Source: Xylaria sp. FL1777 (lineage: Eukaryota; Ascomycota; Sordariomycetes; Xylariales; Xylariaceae). From it: DNA of 64,000 nucleotides. Below, piece by piece: positions 34,884 to 45,445 of this stretch. Made by a program: the position numbers and the translations under genes. Each line of letters starts with the position of its first letter. Position 1 is the stretch's first letter. The stretch is from positions 186,001 through 250,000 of the forward strand of contig MU400539.1 in assembly GCA_022578965.1 (NCBI GenBank), given 5' to 3'. Under the pieces are notes generated by a model. The model had not been told where the DNA came from and did no database searches. It saw nothing but the letters and a program-made list of their open reading frames with translations.

Positions 34884-37793
34884 ATGTCACCACCATTGCC
34901 CCTCCCCTCAAAAGCGGCTATTCGGGCCCTGCGCAGCATTGCTCTAGGCAGTTCGTGTGCGATTGGCGTGATAGTCGAAGAACGGAGACAGCGAATCAGT
35001 ACATTGAAAACAGCTGTCGCCAACAAGGAAAGACTTCAGTCGTCGAGACAGTATCGTCGCAACCCACTAGAACAAATCGAGCAGCTGTTGGATGATGCTA
35101 CCCCTGCCGGCCCGAGCTTGCAAAGGCACGAAATAGAGGCCTCTGAGCTACGGAAACAGCTCAATGCCGAGACACGCGGCACCGAAAATGCGATCTTGGA
35201 GGACATCGAAAGCCAAGTTGCATTGCAAGAAGACACCAGTCAGAAGAATGTACCAATGCTGCAACCGTCATCATCGCAATCAACACCGCCACGGCTTGCT
35301 GCTTCTCGACAACCCCCCTCTTTCGCGACATCTCAGCTACCAACACCACTAGCCGTCCAATTGAAAAGTAATAGCCTACCTAGTAGAACGATCGAATTCT
35401 CCCAGCCGGAGCTATCTGTGGCGGTACAGAAATCCCAAAATGCCTTAATGGTCTCAATTGAGACCCTTCTAGAGAATGCAGACCAAGACAGCCTCGGCCG
35501 AGCAGTGAAACTGCTTGTGTCGAGTTCTACCTCAATCGCTTCCAGCCCCCGGCGTGAGAGCTGGCTATCACTTTCACTCCGTGTATCACGAAAATGTCAA
35601 GAAAGTGACAGATGGGAAGATGCAGGCCAAATATTAACAACCCTCCTCAGCCTTGGGCTTGGCCCACTGAGCTTGGTCGAATACTTTGCCTATAACCCAT
35701 TGTCAATTATAGAGTTCTATCTTCGCCGACCTAATCCTGACACGCCCTGTTCTACGGAAAATGTCACATTAGCCGCCAACCTATACCTGGCATTTGTCAA
35801 AGAAACAACTGAAGGCAGCAACAGACACATGGAACGTATCGGCCGGCTCCTTGTTCTTGAAGCTTTATCATCTCAACTGTTCATTCTTGCTCGACACGTC
35901 TACTGGAGACTGCTTAGCTGGGCGACGACGCCGGTGGACTGTGCTAGCTTCGCCATCCATACATTCTTTCGTAACGGTGACCACAAAACTGTGCTCAGGA
36001 TTTTTTTGCTTCACTTTTCGCGCATGAAATGCAAGATTGAATATTTCGAGCCGACTATAGACCGTGTTATGAAATCTGTCGAGGCCTTGCAAGGGTTGAA
36101 GGCAGAGTCGATTCTGACCGCTTTCGCCCAGATGGAATGTCCAGGAGATGGAAAGGTACGGTCACGGTGGATTATGCAGTTGTTGCGCGCTCATTGGAGT
36201 CGTCATGGAAATCTATACGAAACTAAACAGCTTTTTGACAAGGCAGTCTCCCTTGGACTCTTGGACAAAATAAATCATCCAGAAGCTGTATATCGCTCAT
36301 TAATCGAGATTGCAGTCAAAGCAGGGGATGCGAATATGGCACACTCGTACGCCGACAAAGTCATACATGACTACCCATATATGAAAGACGAGATCGCTCT
36401 TAAACTAGCAGTGTTGAAAGCCCAGGCGGGAGATTGGGATGGTGTGCTTGCAACTTTTAAACAAGTGCAACGCAGCGAGTTGGCCAGACCCATTGCTTAC
36501 GATGATGCCTTTACGCTTGTATTGAAGGTATTCGCGGAGTCACACTCGGCTAACAAGACTGAAGACTTCGTCATGGTCTTTGTCCGAGATATGGGTGTTG
36601 AGTTTCACCGCCACATCGTCACAATTGTGGCTAAAAAGTATGGCCAAGCTCATGATATGGATGGATTTATGGCATGGTTATCACTTTGCGCTCGGAAAGG
36701 CTTCGCATTAGATCCTGGTTTCTGCAACTCGGTTTTATATAATTGCCGGGCGAAGTGGAAGGTTGCCTTTCCAGAACTGCGGAAGATATACGCAAAATTC
36801 AAAGCACTCAATCCGGATTTCGCGGATGAAGTGACGCCGAGGATCATGAGTCAAGCAGCACAGCATGCCGGCATTGGACTTGTTCATCTACGGCCCGGCA
36901 AGATAATCACTGTCAACAAAACGGCATATATTGGAAGATCGACAAACAAAAGAGAAATATACGAGGCTATGAACCAAGCACTGATGGACGACAGACCTAG
37001 GGCAGCGGTCCATATTTATAAGCGTGCAATGCAATTTGGCATGCCCTTCAGCAGTCACTGTCTCCGATTGGCTGTGTTGGCATCACTCCGAACCAAAAGC
37101 GCAGGCTCTGGCCCTGCCCTTTCCATGATACGAGATGCACATGCTCAGGGCCATGATGTTGGACTTGCCATATCGACCTTCATCAAACGTCAGATCGATG
37201 CGTTCCATGGCAGCCCTGAGGATGTAATTACTCATATGCGAAACGTTATCAGCCGCTTCGAATCGTCACAGATCGCTATCGCTCCGGCTGTCCTTACTCA
37301 CGTGGCGGCAATCTGCGTAAAGATTGGCCAGCATGAGAAGGCCATTTCTCTGTGCCATCTGGCCCGGGATAGGAGCGGATCATCGCATCTCTGCTTTTCA
37401 GCACAAAGTTTCACAGCACTCGCGACTGCTTACGCGCACCTATTTGATATCAGAGGAATGACCTCCCTCATCAACAGCATGTGCGAGAGCCAATTTTCGG
37501 CTGACAAGGCGTTATTGGCACACCTTGAATCAATTCGCAGGCTGGTTAACAAACGAGACGAGAGCAACGCCAAGACGGCGTTGTTGGACGTGATAGAACG
37601 CGGCATTCAGTATATGACACGTACTCGGGCCGCGGCTCGCACACAAGGCAAACTAATATCGCGGGAGACGTTGGAAATTGTAGGTCGTGCACTCCTAGAC
37701 CTGGAAGCAAAGACCAAGCCGGTGATACCCTCGGAAGGGCTTATACGTGGCATAGTCGTAGGATCAGAAGTAAGCGAACGACTTTATACATAA
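34884..37793 (+). CDS. Large PPR/TPR-like mitochondrial protein
   Basis: An uninterrupted frame of 969 aa. The N-terminus (MSPPLPLPSKAAIRALRSIAL, then basic, poorly acidic) suggests a mitochondrial targeting signal, and the stretch around SCAIGVIVEERRQRI is one I recognise in fungal organellar helical-repeat proteins. Residues about 230-900 are a string of helical pairs with pentatricopeptide spacing (for example YRSLIEIAVKAGDANMAHSYA, and FTALATAYAHLFDIRGMTSLI). Such proteins bind mitochondrial transcripts and help their maturation or translation. The general layout resembles Neurospora cya-5-type factors, but I cannot claim orthology. Confidence 0.85.
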   Translation: MSPPLPLPSKAAIRALRSIALGSSCAIGVIVEERRQRISTLKTAVANKERLQSSRQYRRNPLEQIEQLLDDATPAGPSLQRHEIEASELRKQLNAETRGTENAILEDIESQVALQEDTSQKNVPMLQPSSSQSTPPRLAASRQPPSFATSQLPTPLAVQLKSNSLPSRTIEFSQPELSVAVQKSQNALMVSIETLLENADQDSLGRAVKLLVSSSTSIASSPRRESWLSLSLRVSRKCQESDRWEDAGQILTTLLSLGLGPLSLVEYFAYNPLSIIEFYLRRPNPDTPCSTENVTLAANLYLAFVKETTEGSNRHMERIGRLLVLEALSSQLFILARHVYWRLLSWATTPVDCASFAIHTFFRNGDHKTVLRIFLLHFSRMKCKIEYFEPTIDRVMKSVEALQGLKAESILTAFAQMECPGDGKVRSRWIMQLLRAHWSRHGNLYETKQLFDKAVSLGLLDKINHPEAVYRSLIEIAVKAGDANMAHSYADKVIHDYPYMKDEIALKLAVLKAQAGDWDGVLATFKQVQRSELARPIAYDDAFTLVLKVFAESHSANKTEDFVMVFVRDMGVEFHRHIVTIVAKKYGQAHDMDGFMAWLSLCARKGFALDPGFCNSVLYNCRAKWKVAFPELRKIYAKFKALNPDFADEVTPRIMSQAAQHAGIGLVHLRPGKIITVNKTAYIGRSTNKREIYEAMNQALMDDRPRAAVHIYKRAMQFGMPFSSHCLRLAVLASLRTKSAGSGPALSMIRDAHAQGHDVGLAISTFIKRQIDAFHGSPEDVITHMRNVISRFESSQIAIAPAVLTHVAAICVKIGQHEKAISLCHLARDRSGSSHLCFSAQSFTALATAYAHLFDIRGMTSLINSMCESQFSADKALLAHLESIRRLVNKRDESNAKTALLDVIERGIQYMTRTRAAARTQGKLISRETLEIVGRALLDLEAKTKPVIPSEGLIRGIVVGSEVSERLYT

Positions 37794-38870
37794 GAAATCA
37801 AATATAGATAGCTACCACGCTCAACGCTTCCTGTAAGAAATGCATGGCCATGTTCTTTGCTCATACTTAGATGTTACTATATCTACTACCTACTATCTAC
37901 ATAGCAGGTCACTAGTGTGTGCATATAATATAGGTGGGCAAATTTCCAGGACGTGGAAAGGGATCGTTATGGTGGGGTACGGCACCTATCTACGAAGTAC
38001 TTTGTATAACAAAGCTTTTCCGAAAACTCGGTATCCCAAGTACGCTGACGCTGTGCATCGTCTGGACTTTCACATGACAGAATGTCGATGTTGATGTAGT
38101 AATCTACTGTAGAGAGGTACCGGTAGTGCGACTTGTAAGTAAGCTGTTGTGCTAGTCTCAGGGGCCAAAGGGGGGAGCCTTTCCCTAATGCATCTTCCCT
38201 AACGCATCCATCTGACGGCACTAGTGTACCTACAGCGAACTCGCTCGGCCTCTTATTCGTATAGCGTGCGACGTGATTGGTGGGCAGCACGACAAGAGCC
38301 GGGACTTGCCATCAAGCGTGTACGTACCGCGCAATAGTGTACTGTATTTCACATTTATAGATCCATCCAGACAGCACGAAGTAGCCAACCGGTGCAGCGT
38401 CGATGCAGGGACCGTTCAGACCGTTCCTCCATCAGCGACCCATTCTTGAAGATTAGAGATTAGGTGTCAGTCATTACCACCGCCATGGTTCGACAAATCG
38501 TTCCATGATGACCTGACGAGCACTAGATAAACTAGGGCCGTTTCCCGCCGCCTTGTAGCGTCTCTTTACCGCCGCTTTTTTTCCTCAATTCACCCTCAAT
38601 TCACTCCAGTTCGGGCCCCCCATCCATCTCTTATAAGCCTCGCCCTCGTTGTGTAGACGTTACGACACACAAGTCCTCTTCGACACCTCGCTGCCCTCCC
38701 ACACACACACATAATCTGTCTCTCTCACCTCCACTCTTTCTATCTCCTCCCATTGCTGCACCCTCATCGGCGGTCAGACCGACAATTGGCCACCTACCTC
38801 GGGTATATACGACATCCACGATATATACGCAGCAAGCCGACCAAATTGTTGTCGACACACAACGTCCTCG
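37794..38870. promoter_or_regulatory. Upstream region of squalene epoxidase
   Basis: No supportable gene in about 1.1 kb. A long pyrimidine- and CA-rich tract (about 38640-38760), including (CA)n at 38698-38711, precedes the ERG1 start and is typical of a highly expressed fungal leader. Specific sterol-response sites were not identified. Confidence 0.45.
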
Positions 38871-40406
38871 ATGAGTTTACTAACGACCACGTCGACCAAA
38901 GAGGACCTCGCCGCTCGACGAGCCGAGTACCATGAGGCCGAGGTCGTGGTAGTTGGCGCGGGCGTCTTCGGATGCGCCGTCGCCAACACGCTGGCGAACC
39001 AGGGACGCAGCGTCATCCTACTCGAGAGGTGGATGAAGGAACCCAACCGCATAGTGGGCGAGTTATTGCAGCCCGGGGGCTACCAGTCTCTGCAGAGGCT
39101 GGGGCTGGAGCACTGTGTCGAGGAGATTGATGCGATAACAAATGTCGGCATGGACGTGATATGGTATGGCAAGGATATGTGCATGAAGTACCCATACCCC
39201 AGTGAAGGGAAGCGCCCGCCCGTCCGGTTATCACAGTCGCCAGCGAACGGCCACGGGGCCGCCAATGGCAAGGTGAAGCAGGAGGAGCAGGACCCTCGCA
39301 GACCCAAGGGCCGGAGTTTCCACCACGGCCGCTTCATAATGCAGCTACGGAAGACATGCATGAAGAACCCCAACATCACCATCTTCGAAACCGAGGCCGT
39401 AGACACCGTTAAGAGCGACGACTCGCCCGAGATCCTAGGCGTCAAGACCCTGACCGTGAACCCCACGACGGGTCAGAAGGAGGCAGACTGCTTCTTCGGC
39501 CAATTGACCATCATCGCCGACGGTTACGCCTCCAGGTTCCGCAAAGAATACATCGGCCGCGCGCCCATAGTCCGCAGCAAGTTCTACGCGCTCGAGTTGA
39601 TCGACTGCGTGCTCCCTCACGCCGGCTACGGGCACGTCGTCATCGGCGGAAAGACCTTATGCCTGCTATACCAGATCGGAACGCACGAGACGCGTGCACT
39701 CGTCAACGTCCCCGAGAAACTGCCAGAGGCGGCCCCGGCGGCCGGCGGCGTACGCGGGTATCTGAAGAAGGTGGTGCTGCCGCAACTCCCGCCGTCCATT
39801 CAGCCCTCGTTCCGCGCGGCACTCGAGAAAGACGACAAGATCCCCACCAGTATGCCGAACAGTTGGCTGCCCCCGACGAAGCAGGGCACGCATGCGGGGC
39901 TGGTACTCCTGGGCGACGCCATGAACATGCGGCACCCGCTGACGGGTGGCGGCATGACGGTGGCGCTCAACGACGCCATAATCCTGTCGGAGGAGCTCTC
40001 GCCGGCCAAGGTACCGGACTTGGGCAACTACGGCGCCGTGCGCCGGGCCATGGCAAGGCTGCACTCGCGGCGCAAGAACCTGACATCCATCATCAATGTG
40101 CTCGCGCAGGCGTTGTACAGCCTCTTCGCGGCCGAAGATAAGAACCTCGCCAAGCTACAGCGCGGCTGCTTCGCGTACTTCGAGATGGGCTGGTCCGCCG
40201 ACCCCATGGGCTTCCTCGGCGGCCTCATCCAGCGGCCGCTGCTTCTCGGCTATCACTTCTTCACCGTCGCTTTCGTCGCCATCTGGCTCGACTGGAAGGA
40301 CACGGGGCTCTGGAAGGTGCCCCTGCTGCTGTGGAACGCCATCAGCATCCTCTGGACGGCCGCTGTCGTCTTCCTGCCCGTCATGTGGCAGGAATTGGCC
40401 CATTAA
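38871..40406 (+). CDS. ERG1: Squalene epoxidase (squalene monooxygenase)
   Basis: An intron-free frame of 511 aa. The first FAD motif is VVVGAGVFGCAVANTL (residues about 26-41) ending in LLERWM; the NRIVGELLQPGG stretch is diagnostic of the family. The second FAD motif is VLLGDAMNMRHPLTGGGM (residues about 345-362). The C-terminus holds two hydrophobic helices for ER or lipid-droplet attachment. It oxidises squalene to 2,3-oxidosqualene in ergosterol biosynthesis and is the target of allylamine antifungals. Residues about 115-145 are a Lys/Asn-rich insertion. High third-position GC supports coding. Confidence 0.97.
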   Translation: MSLLTTTSTKEDLAARRAEYHEAEVVVVGAGVFGCAVANTLANQGRSVILLERWMKEPNRIVGELLQPGGYQSLQRLGLEHCVEEIDAITNVGMDVIWYGKDMCMKYPYPSEGKRPPVRLSQSPANGHGAANGKVKQEEQDPRRPKGRSFHHGRFIMQLRKTCMKNPNITIFETEAVDTVKSDDSPEILGVKTLTVNPTTGQKEADCFFGQLTIIADGYASRFRKEYIGRAPIVRSKFYALELIDCVLPHAGYGHVVIGGKTLCLLYQIGTHETRALVNVPEKLPEAAPAAGGVRGYLKKVVLPQLPPSIQPSFRAALEKDDKIPTSMPNSWLPPTKQGTHAGLVLLGDAMNMRHPLTGGGMTVALNDAIILSEELSPAKVPDLGNYGAVRRAMARLHSRRKNLTSIINVLAQALYSLFAAEDKNLAKLQRGCFAYFEMGWSADPMGFLGGLIQRPLLLGYHFFTVAFVAIWLDWKDTGLWKVPLLLWNAISILWTAAVVFLPVMWQELAH

Positions 40407-41562
40407 AAACACATAGAAGAAGCAGCCCAAAAAGGACCCATAAACCGGGCGAGTACAGCTGATACTTAGACAAGGCTAAGCTTGGTCATAGAAATGTACC
40501 ACAATTAGGTAATGCGTAATAAATATCTCTCACTCACTGACCTGACAAGGTCATGCTAGCTAGGAGAGATTGTCCGTTTCCCCCCTTCCTAGGGATGGTC
40601 GTATAACGGGAGGGGAATAAAAAGAAGAAGAATTGATGATTTATGTAGATCTCTATACGCTTCGCACGATAATAGCAATATGTATGAACGTCATTTTCTC
40701 TTTTTTATTCTATAGATAGAACTACCGCTCATCATTTGAATACCACTTTCTCTAAGTCCTCCCGATATGTAGACCTCTACCTGTAATTATGTACTTACTA
40801 TACTTAGAAATTCCTAGTTTTATACTATCCGAGCAACCATTACTATCTCAGACACATCTCCCATATAAGCTTGTTCAAGAGGAGCATAGTCAGCCAGTCA
40901 GTAGAGCGATGCTTTGCCCAAATTTTCCTGCATTTTCATCTCTACATAACAATAAAAAAAGAAAAGGCTAAATAAACTAGTATGATGTATGTTTGAGGGT
41001 AGTATAAGGAGATGAAGGGTGAGGGCGAAAAAAAGTAGTTTTGGCCAGCAAGGGAATCGAACCCCAGCTGCCTAGCGATACAGAGTAAGGATGCGGACGC
41101 TGACGCTAAGTAATGATACTAGGTAGGTAGAGATGCTTCGCTAGGCCGTACCAACCCGGCCTTGATTTTGGTAGTTGTAAGGTTATCGGTCTATATCTGT
41201 TTAGGTACACTAGAGTTGGGTATTAGAGTTTACATCTCAGTCAGCACGGTAATATGCCGTGGGAGTGAAAGTATAGCCTCGGGCTACAGTATCGTAGGGT
41301 GAATCTAGTCTTGTGGTAGTTCAGAAGATGTAGAGAGATACATACTCTAGAGCGTTATTCCCATATCACTTCCACAAGCCAACAGATCTTTTTACCTGAG
41401 CTCGGTGTAATGGAAACGCAACGCAAATTCTATTTAGGGGTATATAGAACACAACGCAATTCTGGACCGTATGGCAGAACATGAATGCACATATACAGAC
41501 AGACAGACAGACAGAGAGACATCCATCCCGACTATTCCGCCCTCATGCGGTGAAAACGCGTC
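40407..41562. other. Convergent intergenic gap
   Basis: This gap lies between the 3' ends of ERG1 and ALG5. It contains a tRNA-like 3' half at 41042-41110 and a (CAGA)n microsatellite at about 41496-41514. The 117-codon frame at 41471-41824 is antisense to ALG5. Confidence 0.5.
41042..41110 (-). other. tRNA-like 3' half (B-box), probable relic
   Basis: On the minus strand, GGGGTTCGATTCCC followed by TTGCTGGCC and A matches a T-arm, the 3' acceptor strand and the discriminator base. Upstream there is a degenerate A-box-like TAGCGTCAGCG with a 3-bp D-stem, but no anticodon arm pairs and no 5' acceptor strand complements GCTGGCC closely. I therefore take it for a tRNA relic or tRNA-derived repeat, not a working gene. 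Confidence 0.3.
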
Positions 41563-42867
41563 TTACGTCAGACGTCTCCTATACACGCCCATCATCCAGC
41601 TAGCGCGCAGCACGGCGAGGCCAACAGCCATCTTGATACTGTCCTGTATAACATTCAGCTTACTACCCCCGACCTCATGCCAATCAATGGGGACCTCGGC
41701 GACCTTGATGCCAGGGGAGCTGCCAATAACAGCGCCGTCTGACCCGAGCACCGGTACGGCAGGTGCCGACTCGGCCAGCATGAGCATCTCGATGTCGAAG
41801 ATCCAGCCTTCGGCGTGCATGTAAGGGACGATGTGAGGGAGGGCGGCGCGCGAGAACAGCTTGAAGCCGCACTGCGTGTCGCGGATGCGACTCGTGGCCG
41901 GTGGCGTCAGGATGGTGAGGACGAGATGGAAAGACCGCATCAGGAAGTTCCGCAGCGCCGATCGCTTCACCACCGCCTCGCTGCCGACGAGATGGCCTCG
42001 GCTCCCGATAGCGACGCCTCGGTAAGCCCCGTCCACTACCTCCTCGCACCCCTCCACCAGCTTTCCCAGATCGCTAAACCTGGAGGCTCCATCGGCATCG
42101 GCGAAGAGTGCATATGCGCCCCGCACGTGTCGTAGGCCATGCGTTACGCCGCCGCCCTTGCCGCGGTTCTTCTCGAGCGTTACGATACGTAGGATGTCAT
42201 GCAGGCCGTGCTCTCGCGCAAACTGCAACGCCACGTCCACCGTCCTGTCACTGCTCCCGTCGTTGACGATGATGATTTCATAGCCGGACAGGTCATCGCG
42301 CGGCGTGTTCTGGGCATGGAGATGGCGGCGGGGCGTAGACGGGCGAGATGCGGGTTTCTTAACACCGCCGTCTGGCTTCAGGTGGGTAGCCCGGCCATAT
42401 GTCTCGTCGAGGTACTCGACTGCTTCCTTGAGCGTGGGCAGAATCCGGCCCTCTTCATTGTAAGCTGGGAAGACGACGCTCACCAGCACTTCAGCTGGCT
42501 CAATGGCTCCAGTATTGGGTATAAAGGCTGCCGTGGGGTTACTCCCATTCCGCTCTAGATGCTCGCTCTGGCGCCGCTCTGCCAGCCAGCGGTCGTGCCA
42601 GCATGGCAATTGCCTTCGGACAATCTCCCTGCTATTCGGACTGGTGGTGATATAGGTCTTCTCGGACGGTGCCACAGCACGGGGTATGGGCGCAACGAGA
42701 TGAAGCAAGGCGAAGAGCTAATAACCGTTGATGTTAGAGTACAGGGGTCTCTCAGTATTCTAAATTGTGATTTTTCATACGCTGTAAAAGGCTGCTGCAA
42801 GCAGCACGGCCAACCCTAGAAGGAGGTGAAGCGGGCTCTCCGCGACGGTTGCGAGAAGAGCGTCCAT
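41563..42867 (-). CDS. ALG5: Dolichyl-phosphate beta-glucosyltransferase
   Basis: Two exons on the minus strand (42867-42781, 42717-41563; 63-bp intron with GTATGA donor) give 413 aa. Exon 1 encodes the N-terminal membrane anchor (LHLLLGLAVLLAAAFYS-LFALLHL). The GT2 domain starts at about residue 105 with VSVVFPAYNEEGRI; EIIIVNDGSSD, the catalytic FADADGASRF and the acceptor-site TQCGFKLF follow. The C-terminus reads VPIDWHEVGGSKL. The enzyme makes dolichyl-phosphate glucose at the ER for N-glycan assembly. An internal insert (about residues 130-160, Pro/Arg-rich) is species-specific. Confidence 0.95.
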
Positions 42868-44176
42868 GATCACCCAGGTTTAGAGACAAGTGATGGTGGG
42901 ATTGTGGGATCTAAGACGGTATCGCATTTGGCGCCGCTTCAAATGAAAGAGCGATTGCTCCCGGCGAGATCCTCGCCGAGAGAGATAGGAAGTCACAAAT
43001 TGCCTTGGTTAGACTTCCTATCGTGCGGTCTCAGCAAAACAACGTAAAAAGAATTTGGGCTCTCAGAGTGGCATGTTTGCAAATAAATGTTGAATGAAGA
43101 AGAGAGCTCGAGAAAAGCCACGTTTAAGCTGACGAATCATTATAGGTAATCGTAATACTGCTTGCAGGGTCTAGCTTAGTGTACTGGTGCCCTATTAATA
43201 GCGCGGGGGCCACCCTTGACATACCTACCTAGCGCTAGATTTACTGTATGTACCCCGCAATTTGAGGCTGAGGCTTGGCTGCCCCATTTCACCATCAACA
43301 CCATTTAGGCACTTACTTTAAATACTTTAAGCTACCCAGGGTACCTATTTAGGCCGATAGTAGCGTGAAAACCATCACTAGTTATGAGACATCACATGTG
43401 AATCAATAGTAAATGTCAGTAACGGCTAGCTATGAGCATTTGTTATGAGTGGTGCCGGTATAAACCGAATCCTAATTCTTCATTATCTATCCTAGTCTTG
43501 TCCTTGCCTATTTACGCGTTATTAATCTGTTTCACAGTGAGAAAGCCCAAGTGGCAACTTCACGCGGTTTTCGATCCCGCAGAACCAAAGAGACGCCCAT
43601 TAAATTATTAAATTCGTCGAATGTGAGAAGCTATGGGATAGATGTGTCGAAGATGCCAATGGATTAGATGTCCCTGCAATATATCGGCAAGGCAAAATTA
43701 GACATCCGAGGACATGTCCACCAGAGAGTATCATAATCTTCACCCATGCCGATGCACACAACAAATATAGCAGCTGCTTCCACGAACTGGGTCTCATCTC
43801 GACTATTGCTAATTGTATAAAAATCAATAGGCATACCTACTGTGTGGAATTGTCTTGCAATGAATTCATAAATGCAAAACATACACATCAATGGCATTTG
43901 TTCCGAACAAAACCGGATGACATTACGGGCAGCAATGAAACAGCCTTGCTAATAGAACGATAGGATTGCACACTGTTAAGCGAAGCTATTGTCATCATAT
44001 ACTCTATACCTGTCATCAGTACCTATCAATATTCCTACATCCAATCCTAACGCCAGACACAAACCCCAACTCCCCTGCCTAAAGTCCAGCAAGCGCAATA
44101 TAGAGTATCTTCGACAAAGTTACAGATCAATAGATCAACCCGCCACAAACGCAATAAAATCAAACATCCGCCCGGC
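42868..44176. other. Gene-free gap
   Basis: No gene supported in 1.3 kb. TAGGTACC-type motifs occur at about 43225-43345. Frames at 43600-43897 and 43989-44609 are short or antisense to the next gene. Confidence 0.45.
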
Positions 44177-45445
44177 TCATTCTTTAAAAAGGCAGATAAG
44201 GAGTATTAAGATCCATATCCAAGAAAGATACGAAGGCGGAGAAATAAAGACACCAATAACGAGAGCCTCAAAAACAGAGATGATATGCAGTCTCCACGGC
44301 CAGGCCTTCGAAACACTAAATGTAATGCGGAACCAAAGTATCTCGTACTGTGTCGGATTTGCGAATACCTCCCATCGTAAGCGTCGGCTCTTGAGTTCGC
44401 TGAGGTCGTCAGGGGTCCGATCGCCCCAATGGCGCAACGCCTTACGCCGCCGAAGACGATGTTCCCAGAAGGGCCTTAGCTTCCCGCTCGCATCGTACGG
44501 ATCTAACTCGCAGAATGCCCTCCAGCCTCTGATGACGGCCTGCGCGGCAGTCGTATCAACGTCGAAATACTCTCTGTGCTTCTTGCCACACGCGCAGGCG
44601 AAGCGGTAAATGCGGTCGTCCAATTCAGCCTGCATCAGCTTCTCGGCCTTGTCGAACAGGAGTATCGGCATGCCCTGGGCATCTACCTCCCGCTCCATCG
44701 AGAAGGGCTTGCATTGGGACTTGATCTGCTTCATCCTGAGCCGCTCTGTCCCCTTCGTCTGCCCTATCTTCATGATCTTCCGGTCCGGTTCGCCGGCGGG
44801 TATCACCTCGAACAAATAGTTGTTCCCGACCTTCTCGTTCTTTAACTCTGATCGAGTCAGGCATTTCCTGAGCCTTTCTATGATCTTATCGTCGACATCT
44901 TCGGATGAGCTGATGAGATCGGCTGTACGACTGGGTTCTAGGCGTCCAGGCGCCGACCGCGTTGACAAAGGGGGCGAAAGCACTGGCCGCGGAAGAGGTC
45001 GTTGGGGTGTGGAAGGTGGTGGCTGAGGGCTGGGACTGTCCTGGAAAGGGTCCTGATCATCTCTCTTCGATGGAGGAGTAGCGAATTCAGAACGAGGTTC
45101 GTCGGGTTGGTTGAAATAGTCATCTTGCTCTGGGTGTCCTGGACGACCGGATGTGTAAGGAAGTTTATTCGATCGTAATGGCCGTCGTCTAGCCCATTCC
45201 CGTAAACGGCGATGCCTCTTTTGATATGGGCCTCTGGTAGCCGTCATGTTCTTCCAGGACCCTCCTCTCACCCGTGTGGGGGTCATGGTAGGGGTCGCCT
45301 GGAATGTAGGTGACGACGGACCAGATGGGGCCGCCAACAATTCTTCTAAGTCAATTTTCATTTTTATACAAAACGGATACGGCTGATGTGTTTTCGACAA
45401 TGAAGCAACAGCGGACTTATGTCTCCAAAGCTGGAGTGGTTCCAT
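44177..45445 (-). CDS. GIY-YIG (T5orf172 / Mug113-like) protein with C-terminal membrane segment
   Basis: A single-exon frame of 422 aa. A Met 28 codons in (MKIDLEELLAAPSG, at 45361) is the likelier start because the domain-like sequence begins there. Residues about 30-200 are Pro/Ser/Arg-rich and disordered. Residues about 215-330 form a T5orf172 domain, a GIY-YIG nuclease relative: NNYLFEVIPAG, KIMKIGQTKG, a long helix ending LMQAELDD, and the conserved CGKKHREYFDVD. Fungal members are often described as meiotically up-regulated or uncharacterised proteins. The last 40 residues form hydrophobic helices (FEALVIGVF, LSWIWILILLICLF), suggesting tail anchoring, unusual for a nuclease-like domain. 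Confidence 0.8.
   Translation of the reverse strand: MEPLQLWRHKSAVASLSKTHQPYPFCIKMKIDLEELLAAPSGPSSPTFQATPTMTPTRVRGGSWKNMTATRGPYQKRHRRLREWARRRPLRSNKLPYTSGRPGHPEQDDYFNQPDEPRSEFATPPSKRDDQDPFQDSPSPQPPPSTPQRPLPRPVLSPPLSTRSAPGRLEPSRTADLISSSEDVDDKIIERLRKCLTRSELKNEKVGNNYLFEVIPAGEPDRKIMKIGQTKGTERLRMKQIKSQCKPFSMEREVDAQGMPILLFDKAEKLMQAELDDRIYRFACACGKKHREYFDVDTTAAQAVIRGWRAFCELDPYDASGKLRPFWEHRLRRRKALRHWGDRTPDDLSELKSRRLRWEVFANPTQYEILWFRITFSVSKAWPWRLHIISVFEALVIGVFISPPSYLSWIWILILLICLFKE

Noticed and set aside
43530..43600. B-box-like gttttcgatcccgc as a second tRNA
   Set aside because: The spacing to any A-box and the acceptor pairing do not form a tRNA; chance similarity is likelier.
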